Shown: positions 26,176-36,106 of the stretch, in pieces
Layout of the letters: the number at the start of each line of letters is the position of its first letter
How positions within the stretch are numbered: position 1 is the stretch's first letter
NCBI RefSeq assembly: GCF_013359815.1
Contig: NZ_JABMCF010000039.1
Span: 391,819 to 455,818, forward strand
Source of the DNA: Curtobacterium flaccumfaciens
GTDB taxonomy: Bacteria > Actinomycetota > Actinomycetes > Actinomycetales > Microbacteriaceae
DNA length: 64,000 nt
Direction: 5' to 3'
The notes under the pieces: generated by a model
Seen by the model: the letters and a program-made list of their open reading frames with translations, nothing else
What the model was told of the DNA's origin: nothing
Databases searched by the model: none
Translations under genes and position numbers: made by a program

Positions 26176-26379
26176 ATGCTCGCAGACAGTGGTCTCGGAT
26201 TCGTCGTCGTCCTGTACGCCCTGTTCGTGCTGGCGCTCGCCGTGCTGGCCGTCGCCCTCATCGTGCTCGTGTTCGCCGCGATCCGTGTGCTGCGGTTGTC
26301 GGCGACGGAGCGGCAGCTGCGCATCGAGCGGATGCGCTCGCCGGAGCTGTTCGACGGCGACGTGCCGCCCCAGGCCTGA
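26176..26379 (+). CDS. Small single-pass membrane protein
   Basis: A 67-residue protein with one long hydrophobic helix at residues 8-35 (FVVVLYALFVLALAVLAVAL) and a basic tail RLSATERQLRIERMRSPEL, presumably cytoplasmic. ATG lies 6 nt after TATGTT, a leaderless start facing away from the divergent methyltransferase. Function unknown. Confidence 0.65.
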   Translation: MLADSGLGFVVVLYALFVLALAVLAVALIVLVFAAIRVLRLSATERQLRIERMRSPELFDGDVPPQA

Positions 26380-26424
26380 CGGTCCGACCACGGCGCTGAC
26401 GCACCTGCCCGTCGGCGGGCCAGG

Positions 26425-27336
26425 TCAGTCGACCGACTCGGACTCGGACTCCGACTCGCGCAGGGCCGCGTACTGCTCGGCCCGCTCCGTCGCGGCCCAG
26501 CTGCCGAGCAGCGCGAGCGACCGCTCGGACTCGCTGCCCGGCTCAGCCGAGTACGAGAACAGCGTCAGGCCGGGGTCGGCGACGAGGTCGAGCGCCTCGT
26601 ACGACAGCCGCAGCTCCCCCACGATCGGGTGGTCGATGCGCTTCTTGCCGGTGCGCTGCATCCGGACGTCGTGGGCGGCCCACCAGCCGCGGAACTCTTC
26701 GCTCCGGGTGGAGAGCTCACCGACGAGCGTGATGAGCCCTGGCTCGCAGGGGTTCGACACCGCGGCGGTCCGGAGCACGGCCACGGCGTCCTTCGCGGTC
26801 TGTGCCCAGTCCGGGAAGAAGTCGCGGGCGGCCGGGTCGAGGAACGTGAAGCGTGCGGTGTTCACCGGGCGTCCGGGGCCGGCGAAGAGCGGTGCGTAGA
26901 GCGCGCGGCCGAGCTCGTTCGTCGCGACGACGTCCCCCCGCTCGTTCCGGACCCAGGCCGGTGCGCCGGTGATGGCGTCGAGCAGCCGCTGCACGCCGGG
27001 GCGCACGCGGGTCGGCACGTTCCGGTGCATGACCTTCGCGCCGGAGTTCGCCAGGCGCGTGAGGTCCCACAGGTGCGCTCGCTCGTCCTCGTCGAGCTGC
27101 AGGGCGCTCGCCAGGCCCTCGAGCACGCTGTCCGAGACGCCCTTGAGCGAGCCGCGCTCGAGTCGCGTGTAGTAGTCGACGCTCACGCCGGCGAGCATGG
27201 CGACCTCGTGCCGACGCAGCCCGGGGACCCGTCGGACCCCGCCGCCGAACGACGGCATGCCGACCTGCTCGGGGGTGAGCCGCGCCCGCCTGGAGGACAG
27301 GAAGTCGCGGATCTCGTTGCGCACGTCGATACCCAT
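26425..27336 (-). CDS. XRE-family regulator with MmyB-like ligand domain (copy 3)
   Basis: The 303-residue protein follows the same plan as the two other copies: RDFLSSRRARLTPEQVGMPS, HTH LRRHEVAMLAGVSVDYYTRL, PAWVRNERGDVVATNELGRA, FLDPAAR and WAAHDVRMQRTGKKR. It ends in a short SESESESVD repeat coded by GACTCG hexamers. The start has TACGCT 6 nt upstream and the 13-mer GGTACCCGTCAGC 46 bp upstream, matching copy 1. No gene diverges from it; the adjoining 447 nt is non-coding repeat sequence, so its target may only be itself. Confidence 0.87.
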   Translation of the reverse strand: MGIDVRNEIRDFLSSRRARLTPEQVGMPSFGGGVRRVPGLRRHEVAMLAGVSVDYYTRLERGSLKGVSDSVLEGLASALQLDEDERAHLWDLTRLANSGAKVMHRNVPTRVRPGVQRLLDAITGAPAWVRNERGDVVATNELGRALYAPLFAGPGRPVNTARFTFLDPAARDFFPDWAQTAKDAVAVLRTAAVSNPCEPGLITLVGELSTRSEEFRGWWAAHDVRMQRTGKKRIDHPIVGELRLSYEALDLVADPGLTLFSYSAEPGSESERSLALLGSWAATERAEQYAALRESESESESVD

Positions 27337-27381
27337 GCGACGAGCGTACGTGCCCGGGCCGTGCGTCCGGCAGGCACGGGC

Positions 27382-27394
27382 GGTACCCGTCAGC
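27382..27394. promoter_or_regulatory. Candidate operator GGTACCCGTCAGC upstream of XRE-MmyB copy 3
   Basis: Identical 13-mer to 11466-11478 and at the same distance (46 versus 45 bp) from the regulator start codon. Confidence 0.55.
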
Positions 27395-27428
27395 CGGTCA
27401 GGGCGCGGCGGGGCCGCCGGCCGTCGCT

Positions 27429-27545
27429 GACTGGTCACGACACGTCGCGTGCCGTGCGCCGTCCCGTCGCAACCTGTCGGCTGGTGGCGCCGCAGGCGAC
27501 GGCCGGTGACCGCTCGTCGGCGTCTGGCGGGGTGTTGTGAGCGCC
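27429..27545. repeat. 117-bp direct repeat, left copy
   Basis: This copy aligns without gaps to 27633-27749, with roughly 18 differences by eye (about 85% identity). Shared cores include CGACACGTCGCGTGCCG and CTGTCGGCTGGTGGCGCCG. The region is non-coding in both strands as far as I can judge. A terminator hairpin lies between the copies. Confidence 0.8.
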
Positions 27546-27551
27546 CGAAGC

Positions 27552-27593
27552 GGACGGGAGGCGCGGGGCGGCCCCGCCACGCGCCTCCCGTCC
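27552..27593. terminator. GGAGGC-type hairpin between the two direct repeats
   Basis: GGACGGGAGGCGCG pairs with CGCGCCTCCCGTCC, with an inner GGCGG/CCGCC stem. It has the same outer arms as the terminator at 20891. Confidence 0.75.
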
Positions 27594-27632
27594 GCCGTCT
27601 GGTCGCGTTCCGTTGCGCGACCGGCCGTACCC

Positions 27633-27749
27633 GACCGGTCGCGACACGTCGCGTGCCGCCCGCCGGGTGGTCGCGACCTGTCGGCTGGTGGCGCCGTAGA
27701 CGACGGCCTGTGACCGCTCGCCGGCGTCCCGCGGGGTGTTGCGACCGCC
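27633..27749. repeat. 117-bp direct repeat, right copy
   Basis: Second copy of the repeat starting at 27429. The 447-nt gap from 27337 to 27783 therefore holds an operator-like 13-mer, repeat, hairpin, repeat, then 34 nt to the stop of the CBS-domain gene; no gene was supported. Confidence 0.8.
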
Positions 27750-27783
27750 TGCGCCACGGGCTTCCCCCCGCTCTGTCCCGCGG

Positions 27784-29058
27784 TCAGGGCGCGGCGTCGG
27801 CCCCGATGCGCACGCGCGCGACGCGGTGACCGTCCATGGCGGTCACCTCGAGGCGGTGGCCGCCGGCCAGGACGACGTCACCGACCTCGGGGACGCGATC
27901 CAGCTGCACCTGCACGAGCCCACCCACGGTCTCGTAGTCGCCGTCGGGCAGGACCGGGCCGCCGTCCGCAGCCAGGTCCTCGAGCACCGTGGCACCGTCG
28001 ACGCCGTCGTGCGCCAGCACCGACTCGTCGTACTCGGTGGAGTCCCACTCGTCGCGGATGCGGCCGACGAGGTCCTCGAGCAGCGCCTCGAGCGTGACCA
28101 TGCCGGCGCTGCCGCCGTACTCGTCGACCACCAGGGCGATCTGGTGGCCGTCGGTGCGCATGTCCGCGATCGCGCTCGACAGCGACTTCGTCTCCGGCAG
28201 GGCGAGCACCGGCCGGACGAGCGTGGCGACGGGTGCCGAGGGATCGACCGGACGCAGCAGGTCACGGAGGTGCACGAAGCCCTGCACCTCGTCACGCCCG
28301 CCGGAGGTCACGAGGTACCGGGTGTGGCCGGCCGCGATGGCCTGGTCGGTGGCCTCGGCGACGGAGAGGCCGGCATCCAGCGTCGAGACGTCGTACCAGG
28401 GGCGCATCGACTCGCGCAGGATGCGGTCACCGGCGTCCAGGGCGCTGCGGGCGATCCGGCGTCCCTGCTCGTCGACGCCGGTGTGCTCGTCGACCAGGCC
28501 GCGGAGCTCCTCGGTGCTCATCGACTCGCTGCGGGCGTTCGGGTCGCCGCCGAGCAGTCGCACGACGGTGTCGGTGGACTTCGAGAGCAGCCAGATCACC
28601 GGCCGCATCAGCACCGCGAAGCGCTCCAGGGTCGGGGCGACGGCCATCGAGAAGCCCTCGGCACGCTGCAGGGCGAGGCGCTTCGGCACGAGCTCGCCGA
28701 ACACGAGCGACAGGTACGCGATGACGAGGGTCATCAGCACCAGCGCGACGGCTTCGGCCGCGCCCTGCTCGAGGCCGAGCCCCTGGAACAGCGGTGCGAC
28801 GTCGGGTGCGATCGAGGACGCACCGTACGCGGCGGAGAAGAAGCCGGCGACGGTCACGCCGATCTGCACGGCAGACAGGAACCGGTTGGGGTCACGGCCG
28901 AGCTCGGCGACCCGCATCCCGCGGGGGCCGCGGCGTTCGAGCTGCTGCAGCTGGGATTCGCGGAGGGAGACGAGTGCGATCTCGGCGGCCGCGAAGACCC
29001 CGCCGACGAGCACGAAGAGGATGACGAGCCCGAAGGCGATCCAGGTGTCGGCGCCCAT
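27784..29058 (-). CDS. CNNM/CBS-domain membrane protein (HlyC/CorC family)
   Basis: The 424-residue protein has the N-terminal CNNM (DUF21) membrane domain with helices near 7-28, 60-80, 95-118 and 130-150 (FVLVGGVFAAAEIALVSLRE, LVFGELVPKRLALQ). Two CBS domains follow at about 205-330 and a CorC-type C-terminal domain from about 345 (DYETVGGLVQVQLDRVPEVG). Such proteins are linked to Mg2+/Co2+ efflux or magnesium homeostasis. In many relatives two such genes are adjacent; only one is present here. The start at MGADTW was chosen because upstream codons are low-complexity; the Shine-Dalgarno is not obvious. Confidence 0.88.
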   Translation of the reverse strand: MGADTWIAFGLVILFVLVGGVFAAAEIALVSLRESQLQQLERRGPRGMRVAELGRDPNRFLSAVQIGVTVAGFFSAAYGASSIAPDVAPLFQGLGLEQGAAEAVALVLMTLVIAYLSLVFGELVPKRLALQRAEGFSMAVAPTLERFAVLMRPVIWLLSKSTDTVVRLLGGDPNARSESMSTEELRGLVDEHTGVDEQGRRIARSALDAGDRILRESMRPWYDVSTLDAGLSVAEATDQAIAAGHTRYLVTSGGRDEVQGFVHLRDLLRPVDPSAPVATLVRPVLALPETKSLSSAIADMRTDGHQIALVVDEYGGSAGMVTLEALLEDLVGRIRDEWDSTEYDESVLAHDGVDGATVLEDLAADGGPVLPDGDYETVGGLVQVQLDRVPEVGDVVLAGGHRLEVTAMDGHRVARVRIGADAAP

Positions 29059-29219
29059 CAGCGGGCAGCCGCCTCGGATCGACGACGGGCGGGCGGTCTG
29101 TGGGGATCGTCCATGCCTGTGAGTCTGCACAGGCCGACTGGGACATCACCGTGCTGCCGCTCGACAGCGGCTGTGGATCCGGCGTCGTGACGGGGAGCGG
29201 TCGGTGCGGGGCGCGGTCG

Positions 29220-30338
29220 CTACAGGGTGAGCGACCGACCGATGCGGGCTTCGAGCCACGCCTTCGGGTCGATCGGCGTGACGCCGTCCATCAGGACCTC
29301 GAGGTGCAGGTGCGCACCGGTCGAGACGCCGGAGGACCCGACGAGCCCGATGAACTGCCCGGCCGCGACGGTGTCGCCGACCTTGAGCGGCGAGGAGCCG
29401 GGGATCATGTGGCCGTAGAGCGTGGAGACCTGACGGCCGTCGACCACGTGGTCGATGATGACCGCGTTGCCGTACGAGAAGTAGGTGCCCGAGACCCGGA
29501 CCTTGCCCGCGGCGACGGCACCGATCGGCGTGCCCATGCCCGGGGTGAAGTCGAGGCCCTGGTGCAGCGACGAGCACGCCCCGCACGGTGCCGAGCGGTA
29601 CCCGAAGCCGGAGCTCATCTGCACCGGGCCGGGGAACGGCGAGCGGACCGCGCCGCCGAACGAGACGGCGCCGCCCGCGGTCGCCGCGGTGTCGGCGGAC
29701 CCAGCGGTCTTCGTGGTGACGGTCGAGCCGCCGCCGACGGTGAACCCGTCACGGTCGAACCCGGCGGCCGTGACCGCCTGGGTCACGGCGTAGTCCTGGG
29801 TGCGCACGACGGGCGCGATGGTCGAGGTGGCCATCGAGGTGCCGGCGCTCGCGTGGGCGGGCATCGCCGAGGCGGCGAACATCGCGATCGCGGCGGCGGC
29901 GCTGGTGAGCGTGATGCGTCCGGCGCGGGCCGACCGGGAGGCCCGGGGTGCGCTGGCGACGCGGGTCACCTTGGGCGCAGGGCGACGGACGACCCGCTGG
30001 ATGCGGTCATCGACGTGCTCGGTGGTGGCGCGTGCGGCTGCGGAGCGGCGGCCGGCCGGCTCGGTGGCCGAGGACGCTGTCGCGAGGACCACGGCCTGCA
30101 CGGGCTTGGCGACCTTCGCGGCCTTCGGCGCCTTGGCCGGCTTCGCGGCCTTCGCCGGCTTGGCGACCTTCGCTGCCTTGGCCGGCTTCTCGGGCTTGGC
30201 GGCCTTCGCGACCGGCGCCGTCTTGCTGCGACGCTGCGGTCCGCGGGCTGCTGCACGCTCGGCCTCGAGGGCGGCGCGACGGGACAGGTGCACCACCGGG
30301 GTCTCCGGGTGCTGGTCGAGTTCGGGTGCAGTCGTCAT
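29220..30338 (-). CDS. M23-family peptidoglycan endopeptidase with lysine-rich N-terminus
   Basis: The 372-residue protein ends in an M23 peptidase domain: SSGFGYRSAPCGACSSLHQG then LDF (zinc His/Asp near residue 265), LYGHM, and HLHLEV near residue 347. It is preceded by a membrane-spanning or signal segment near residues 143-165 (ITLTSAAAAIAMFAASAMPA). The first 140 residues are cytoplasmic and contain KAAKP/AKAAK repeats resembling histone H1-like tails. Such peptidases cut peptide crosslinks in the wall. A direct repeat CTTTCGTGAT/CTTTTCGTTA lies about 45 bp upstream and resembles an MtrA-type site. Confidence 0.88.
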   Translation of the reverse strand: MTTAPELDQHPETPVVHLSRRAALEAERAAARGPQRRSKTAPVAKAAKPEKPAKAAKVAKPAKAAKPAKAPKAAKVAKPVQAVVLATASSATEPAGRRSAAARATTEHVDDRIQRVVRRPAPKVTRVASAPRASRSARAGRITLTSAAAAIAMFAASAMPAHASAGTSMATSTIAPVVRTQDYAVTQAVTAAGFDRDGFTVGGGSTVTTKTAGSADTAATAGGAVSFGGAVRSPFPGPVQMSSGFGYRSAPCGACSSLHQGLDFTPGMGTPIGAVAAGKVRVSGTYFSYGNAVIIDHVVDGRQVSTLYGHMIPGSSPLKVGDTVAAGQFIGLVGSSGVSTGAHLHLEVLMDGVTPIDPKAWLEARIGRSLTL

Positions 30339-30380
30339 GGCCGCCCACCATTCTGCACGACTCTGTCGCTTTGTACAGGC

Positions 30381-30402
30381 CCTTTCGTGATCTTTTCGTT
30401 AC
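30381..30402 (-). promoter_or_regulatory. Direct-repeat site upstream of M23 peptidase
   Basis: On the coding strand, GTAACGAAAAG and ATCACGAAAGG form adjacent 11-bp direct repeats with TAACG/TCACG cores. MtrA, which controls wall peptidases in related actinobacteria, binds directly repeated GTNNC-type half-sites. Assignment is inferred from resemblance only. Confidence 0.4.
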
Positions 30403-30500
30403 CGAGTGCGCTGGGAGGCCTCTGATCACCACGGGCGGAAGCGTCCCCCGGGCCCTCCGCATCGGTACGGTCAGGGGAAAGCGACGGAAGGACCCGCACC

Positions 30501-30995
30501 ATGGCCCGATCGCCGCGTGAGCGGTACGGAACGGTCGACCTGGCGTCGGCCGACGTCGTGCTGGCCGGTACCCAGGAACTCCTCCCCGTGCTCCGGGCCG
30601 CCGCCGTGCGCGCCGGGATCGACGCTGCGCGGATGCGGGTCATCGGGGTCGACGACCTACCGGACCCCGAGGAGACGTGGGACGCGGCGTTGGCCGTCAT
30701 CGCGATCCGTCGCCCCGGTGACGACCCCGCGTTCCACCGGGCGCAGGCGGCTGCCGAGCTCATCGCACCGATGCTCGCGCCGCACGCCGTCCGCATCGTC
30801 GTCACGGTGTCCGGGGTGACCCGGCTCGCGCCGAAGCTCGAGCGCACCCTGACGTCCGAGGTCCTGCACCAGATCGATGCCGCGTCGGCGTCGTCCGGGT
30901 TCCGCCGGCCCTTCCGGCCGCTGCGCATGCGGCTCGGGCTCGCCGGGCTCCGTGCCGCCGGCGTCCGGGTGTTCCGCGTCTCGATCGGCGACTGA
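30501..30995 (+). CDS. Unknown protein, 164 residues
   Basis: Codon bias and a GGAAGGACC Shine-Dalgarno 6 nt before ATG support a real gene. Residues 1-110 look like an alpha/beta fold (ADVVLAGTQELLPVLRAAAV, AVIAIRRPGDD, IVVTVSGVTRLAP); the C-terminus is basic (FRRPFRPLRMRLGLAGLRAA). No family was recognised. It converges on the tandem-repeat membrane protein with only three bases between stop codons. Confidence 0.65.
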   Translation: MARSPRERYGTVDLASADVVLAGTQELLPVLRAAAVRAGIDAARMRVIGVDDLPDPEETWDAALAVIAIRRPGDDPAFHRAQAAAELIAPMLAPHAVRIVVTVSGVTRLAPKLERTLTSEVLHQIDAASASSGFRRPFRPLRMRLGLAGLRAAGVRVFRVSIGD

Positions 30996-30998
30996 GGC

Positions 30999-31364
30999 TC
31001 AGGCTCCGTCGGCTCCGGAGCCCTGCGCGGTGCCCGCCTGCAGCGACGGGTGTGGCGGAGCGGCGTGCGCGACGACGGAGACACTGCCGACGGCGAGCAC
31101 GAGTGCCAGCGCTCCGGCGGTGCAGGCCGTCCCGATCCGCCGCAAGCGCGACCGGCTGCCACGCTGGCGCGGTGCGAACCGCTTCGTGCTCCGACGGGGC
31201 TCGGGTCCGACGAGCCACGGACCGGAGCCGTCGGGGTCGTACGAGAACGGGCCGGAACCGTCCGGTGCGTAGCGGTAAGGGCCGCTGCCGTCCGAGGCGT
31301 AGGCGGACCGCAGGTCCTCCGCCCTCCAGCCGAAGTCGTCCGGGGTCTGCCGTGTGGTGGTCAT
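30999..31364 (-). CDS. Single-pass membrane protein with DGSGP tandem repeats
   Basis: The 121-residue protein has three tandem decapeptide-like repeats at about residues 22-50, each containing DGSGP followed by two residues and a tyrosine or tryptophan ([30 protein letters not shown]). A basic stretch ([16 protein letters not shown]) precedes one transmembrane helix at about 80-100 ([17 protein letters not shown]). The repeats are thus probably cytoplasmic. No family was recognised. Start chosen at the ATG following GGGAGAG. Confidence 0.6.
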   Translation of the reverse strand: MTTTRQTPDDFGWRAEDLRSAYASDGSGPYRYAPDGSGPFSYDPDGSGPWLVGPEPRRSTKRFAPRQRGSRSRLRRIGTACTAGALALVLAVGSVSVVAHAAPPHPSLQAGTAQGSGADGA

Positions 31365-31483
31365 GCGCGCTCTCCCTCGCTCTGGTGCTGCGGAAGACCA
31401 GTCCACGCACCGTTCCTATGTGTCGACAGTGCGCCTCCAGGGTGTCGGCCGAGCATCTGCCGCGCGGAAGCGGGGGCCATGTA

Positions 31484-31497
31484 TCTTGATGTCGAGA
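31484..31497 (+). promoter_or_regulatory. Candidate operator in the isocitrate dehydrogenase promoter
   Basis: The imperfect palindrome TCTTGATGTCGAGA overlaps the expected -35 region of a promoter whose -10 may be TACCGT (31514-31519). Position fits a repressor site. The regulator is not identified. Confidence 0.5.
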
Positions 31498-31557
31498 CAT
31501 CCTGCGCCACGAGTACCGTGGACGTACCGACGGTCGAACAAGGGAGTACCCGCCAGC

Positions 31558-33768
<2,211 letters not shown>

Positions 33769-33780
33769 CAGCGACCAGCC

Positions 33781-33888
33781 GACGGACGGGAGGCCCGGTG
33801 CCAGCTGGCACCGTCCCTCCAGGCACGGCCGTCACCCCGCTGGCGCGGTGCGCCGGTACCGGCTGGTGGGGCCCACCTCCCGTCCGTC
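33781..33888. terminator. Composite branched terminator after icd
   Basis: Outer arms GACGGACGGGAGG (33781-33793) and CCTCCCGTCCGTC (33876-33888) are fully complementary but 82 nt apart. Inside lie the palindromes GGTGCCAGCTGGCACC (33797-33812) and GCCGGTACCGGC (33852-33863). The whole may fold as a branched structure; single-stem copies of the same arms occur elsewhere. Confidence 0.6.
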
Positions 33889-33910
33889 CGTGGTCGCGAC
33901 CACCGCCGCG

Positions 33911-33969
33911 CTTCGTGAGCAGGAATGGTCGCGTCCGCACCACGCACCCGACCATTGCTGCTCACGAAG
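33911..33969. repeat. 51-nt hairpin element, copy 4, with extended arms
   Basis: Arms GTGAGCAGGAATGGTCGCGT and ACCCGACCATTGCTGCTCAC (two mismatches) enclose an 11-nt loop at 33935-33945. The flanking CTTC/GAAG extend the stem to 24 bp. It lies between convergent icd and the DUF3817 gene. Confidence 0.85.
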
Positions 33970-33991
33970 TGACGCGGGGGCGCTCGTCGGG

Positions 33992-34447
33992 TCAGCCGCG
34001 GGACGGCACGGGCGGGCCGGCGGCGAGCAGCCCGGTGAAGACCAGGGCGACGGCCACGACCCCGATGCCCGCGGCCACGGCGGGCCGACGCACCACGAAG
34101 AACAGCAGGCGGTCCCAGAAACCCGAGTGGGCGTCCGGCGAGCGTCGCCAGGAGCCCTCGAGCATGCCGCGGCGGGCGACCGCGACCTCGAACGGCACCG
34201 TGGCGTACGGCACGACGGCACTGGCCCAGCCGAGCACGAGCGCCCCGAACGACCACCGCTGGTTCACCGCGACGACCGTCGTGACCACCAGGTACGCCAG
34301 GAACACGAAGCCGTGCACCCCTCCGCCGATGCGGACGCCCCAGTCACCGACGTCCAGGCCGTACTTGAGCACCATCCCGAGGATGAGCAGGGTCCAGGTC
34401 ACGAGTTCGGCGACCGCGGCGGCGCGGAACAGGGAGCGCGGAGTCAT
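33992..34447 (-). CDS. DUF3817-domain membrane protein
   Basis: The 151-residue protein has helices near 5-27, 40-62 (GVHGFVFLAYLVVTTVVAVN), 70-90 and 122-145. RAAAVAELVTWTLLILGM and the HGFVFLAY motif are typical of DUF3817. Function unknown; relatives are small membrane proteins, often beside transport genes. The start lies 7 nt after CACGAT, a possible leaderless promoter. The upstream gene on the same strand is cut off by a short terminator. Confidence 0.8.
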   Translation of the reverse strand: MTPRSLFRAAAVAELVTWTLLILGMVLKYGLDVGDWGVRIGGGVHGFVFLAYLVVTTVVAVNQRWSFGALVLGWASAVVPYATVPFEVAVARRGMLEGSWRRSPDAHSGFWDRLLFFVVRRPAVAAGIGVVAVALVFTGLLAAGPPVPSRG

Positions 34448-34486
34448 GCCGTCAATCGTGGCGGACCCGGTTGACAGACAGCAGAA

Positions 34487-34512
34487 CGCCCCGGATCGTC
34501 CGACCCGGGGCG
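34487..34512 (-). terminator. Terminator after DUF4832 gene
   Basis: A perfect 8-bp stem CGCCCCGG/CCGGGGCG with a 10-nt loop lies 15 nt downstream of the minus-strand gene's stop. Confidence 0.7.
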
Positions 34513-34526
34513 CGCTGCAGGTCCGC

Positions 34527-35966
34527 TCAGTGCCGCACGACCACCGTCTGCCCGAGGCGGTTCACACCCGCGCTCGCGTCCCACGTGCCGGTGTTCGCCG
34601 TCTGGATCGCGAAGGCCGGGTCCGCCGCCACCGAGGCCTCCGGCGCGGGCAGGGCGAGTGCGACGCTCCAGCGCCCGTTCGGCACGTCGGCCAGCGACGC
34701 CCGGACGGTCACGGTCCGTCCCGGCTGCCAGGACGACGCGTCGGCGACCACGGGCACGGTCACCCGGCGATCGCCGTCGGTCAGGACGAGCTGCACGGGG
34801 CGGCTGTTGTACGGCGCCGCCCAGCCGTCGTTCCGGATCGACACCGCCACCGACGGCTTCGCTCCAGAGGTGGCGGTGCTCGACGTCATCGTGAAGCGGT
34901 AGCCGAGCTTCTTCGCGGCGTCGGTCATGCCGTCCGCGCCCCAGGTCGCCAGGACGTCCTTGTTGTAGTCGAGGTTGAGGTAGCTGTAGTGGTACTTCGC
35001 CATCTCGGCCGAGGCGGACGGGTAGTCGGTCCGCGGCGCGTTCACCGCGCAGGTCTCACCACCGACGGGGACGTACCGCGACTCCGCCGCCAGGTAGTCC
35101 TGGTCGAGCGACAGCGGGTTGCTCAGGAACGTGCCGAAGTCGTCCGGCGAGGCGAGGAAGCAGTCGTTGTGGTGCCCGATGCGCGACGCTGCCGATCCGT
35201 CGTGCGCCTGCTCCGGGGTGAGCGCCCCGGCCGTGCCGGACGGGGTGCGGAGTGCGTCCTGCTTCATCTGCATCGTGCGGACCTGGACCGAGCGGCTGGA
35301 GGGCAGGGCGGCGAGTTCGGCCTGCAGGACCTGTCGTCGGGCGTCCTTGTCGGCCTCGGTCAGCGCGCCCGGGTTCGCCGGGTCGCTGGCGAAGTGGTCG
35401 GTGTAGTAGCCCTCGCCCCAGAGCCCGATGAACCCCTGCTGCAGGGTCGGGATCACGTCGGCGTTCCGGCGGAGCGTCGGGGTGAGCTGCTCGATGTGCG
35501 CGAGCACGGTCGGCAGGTCGGCGTCACCGTAGGGCGCCGAGTACGGGTACGAGCCACCCTGGACGTACGCGAACCGGGTGATCACACCCACGCCGGCTGC
35601 GCGCGCCGTGTCGTAGTCGTGCTGCACGAGCGCGAGCCAGGCCGGGCTGAGTTGCCGCTGCTGGACGAACGCCTCCATGTAGAACACCCGGACGACCTGC
35701 GTGACGCCCTCGGCCCGGTAGCCGCGGAGCGTCGCGGCGTCGAGCGGCGTGTACCCGGTGCCGTCGGCGCGGTAGTGCGTCTCGGTGGTGTGGTCGAACC
35801 CGCGCGAGGGGTTCGGGATGACCGCGTCGCTCGCCGTGTAGGTCACGGTCGAGGTGGTCGCGGTCCGTGTCGGGTGGTGGCCGGTGGGCGACGCCCACGC
35901 GGTGGTCGGTACGGCGAGCGCGAGCGCCGCCGCGAGTGCGACGGTGGTGATGGTGCGGTGCTGCAT
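34527..35966 (-). CDS. Secreted DUF4832/DUF4874-type protein
   Basis: The 479-residue protein has a signal peptide (TTVALAAALALAVPTTAWAS). The N-terminal half shows the DUF4874 pattern NPSRGFDHTTETHY, VVRVFYMEAF, ITRFAYVQGG and GFIGLWGEGYYT, a TIM-barrel-like glycoside-hydrolase region. The second half (DUF4832) contains HHNDCFLASPDDFGTF and HYSYLNLDYNKDVL followed by a beta domain ending TVVVRH. The family is presumed to act on polysaccharides, but no activity is established. The Shine-Dalgarno is ACAGGGG. It is divergent from the ThuA gene. Confidence 0.87.
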   Translation of the reverse strand: MQHRTITTVALAAALALAVPTTAWASPTGHHPTRTATTSTVTYTASDAVIPNPSRGFDHTTETHYRADGTGYTPLDAATLRGYRAEGVTQVVRVFYMEAFVQQRQLSPAWLALVQHDYDTARAAGVGVITRFAYVQGGSYPYSAPYGDADLPTVLAHIEQLTPTLRRNADVIPTLQQGFIGLWGEGYYTDHFASDPANPGALTEADKDARRQVLQAELAALPSSRSVQVRTMQMKQDALRTPSGTAGALTPEQAHDGSAASRIGHHNDCFLASPDDFGTFLSNPLSLDQDYLAAESRYVPVGGETCAVNAPRTDYPSASAEMAKYHYSYLNLDYNKDVLATWGADGMTDAAKKLGYRFTMTSSTATSGAKPSVAVSIRNDGWAAPYNSRPVQLVLTDGDRRVTVPVVADASSWQPGRTVTVRASLADVPNGRWSVALALPAPEASVAADPAFAIQTANTGTWDASAGVNRLGQTVVVRH

Positions 35967-36106
35967 CGGACGAGCCCCTGTCCTCGGCGCGGGCGGTGAC
36001 CGGCACCCCCTGGCACCGTCGCCTGCGCGATTGTGATCTGAAGGTAGGCCGAACGATCAGAAAACGCCAGGACCTGCGCAAAGCGATCACGGGTAGCGTG
36101 GGTCCC

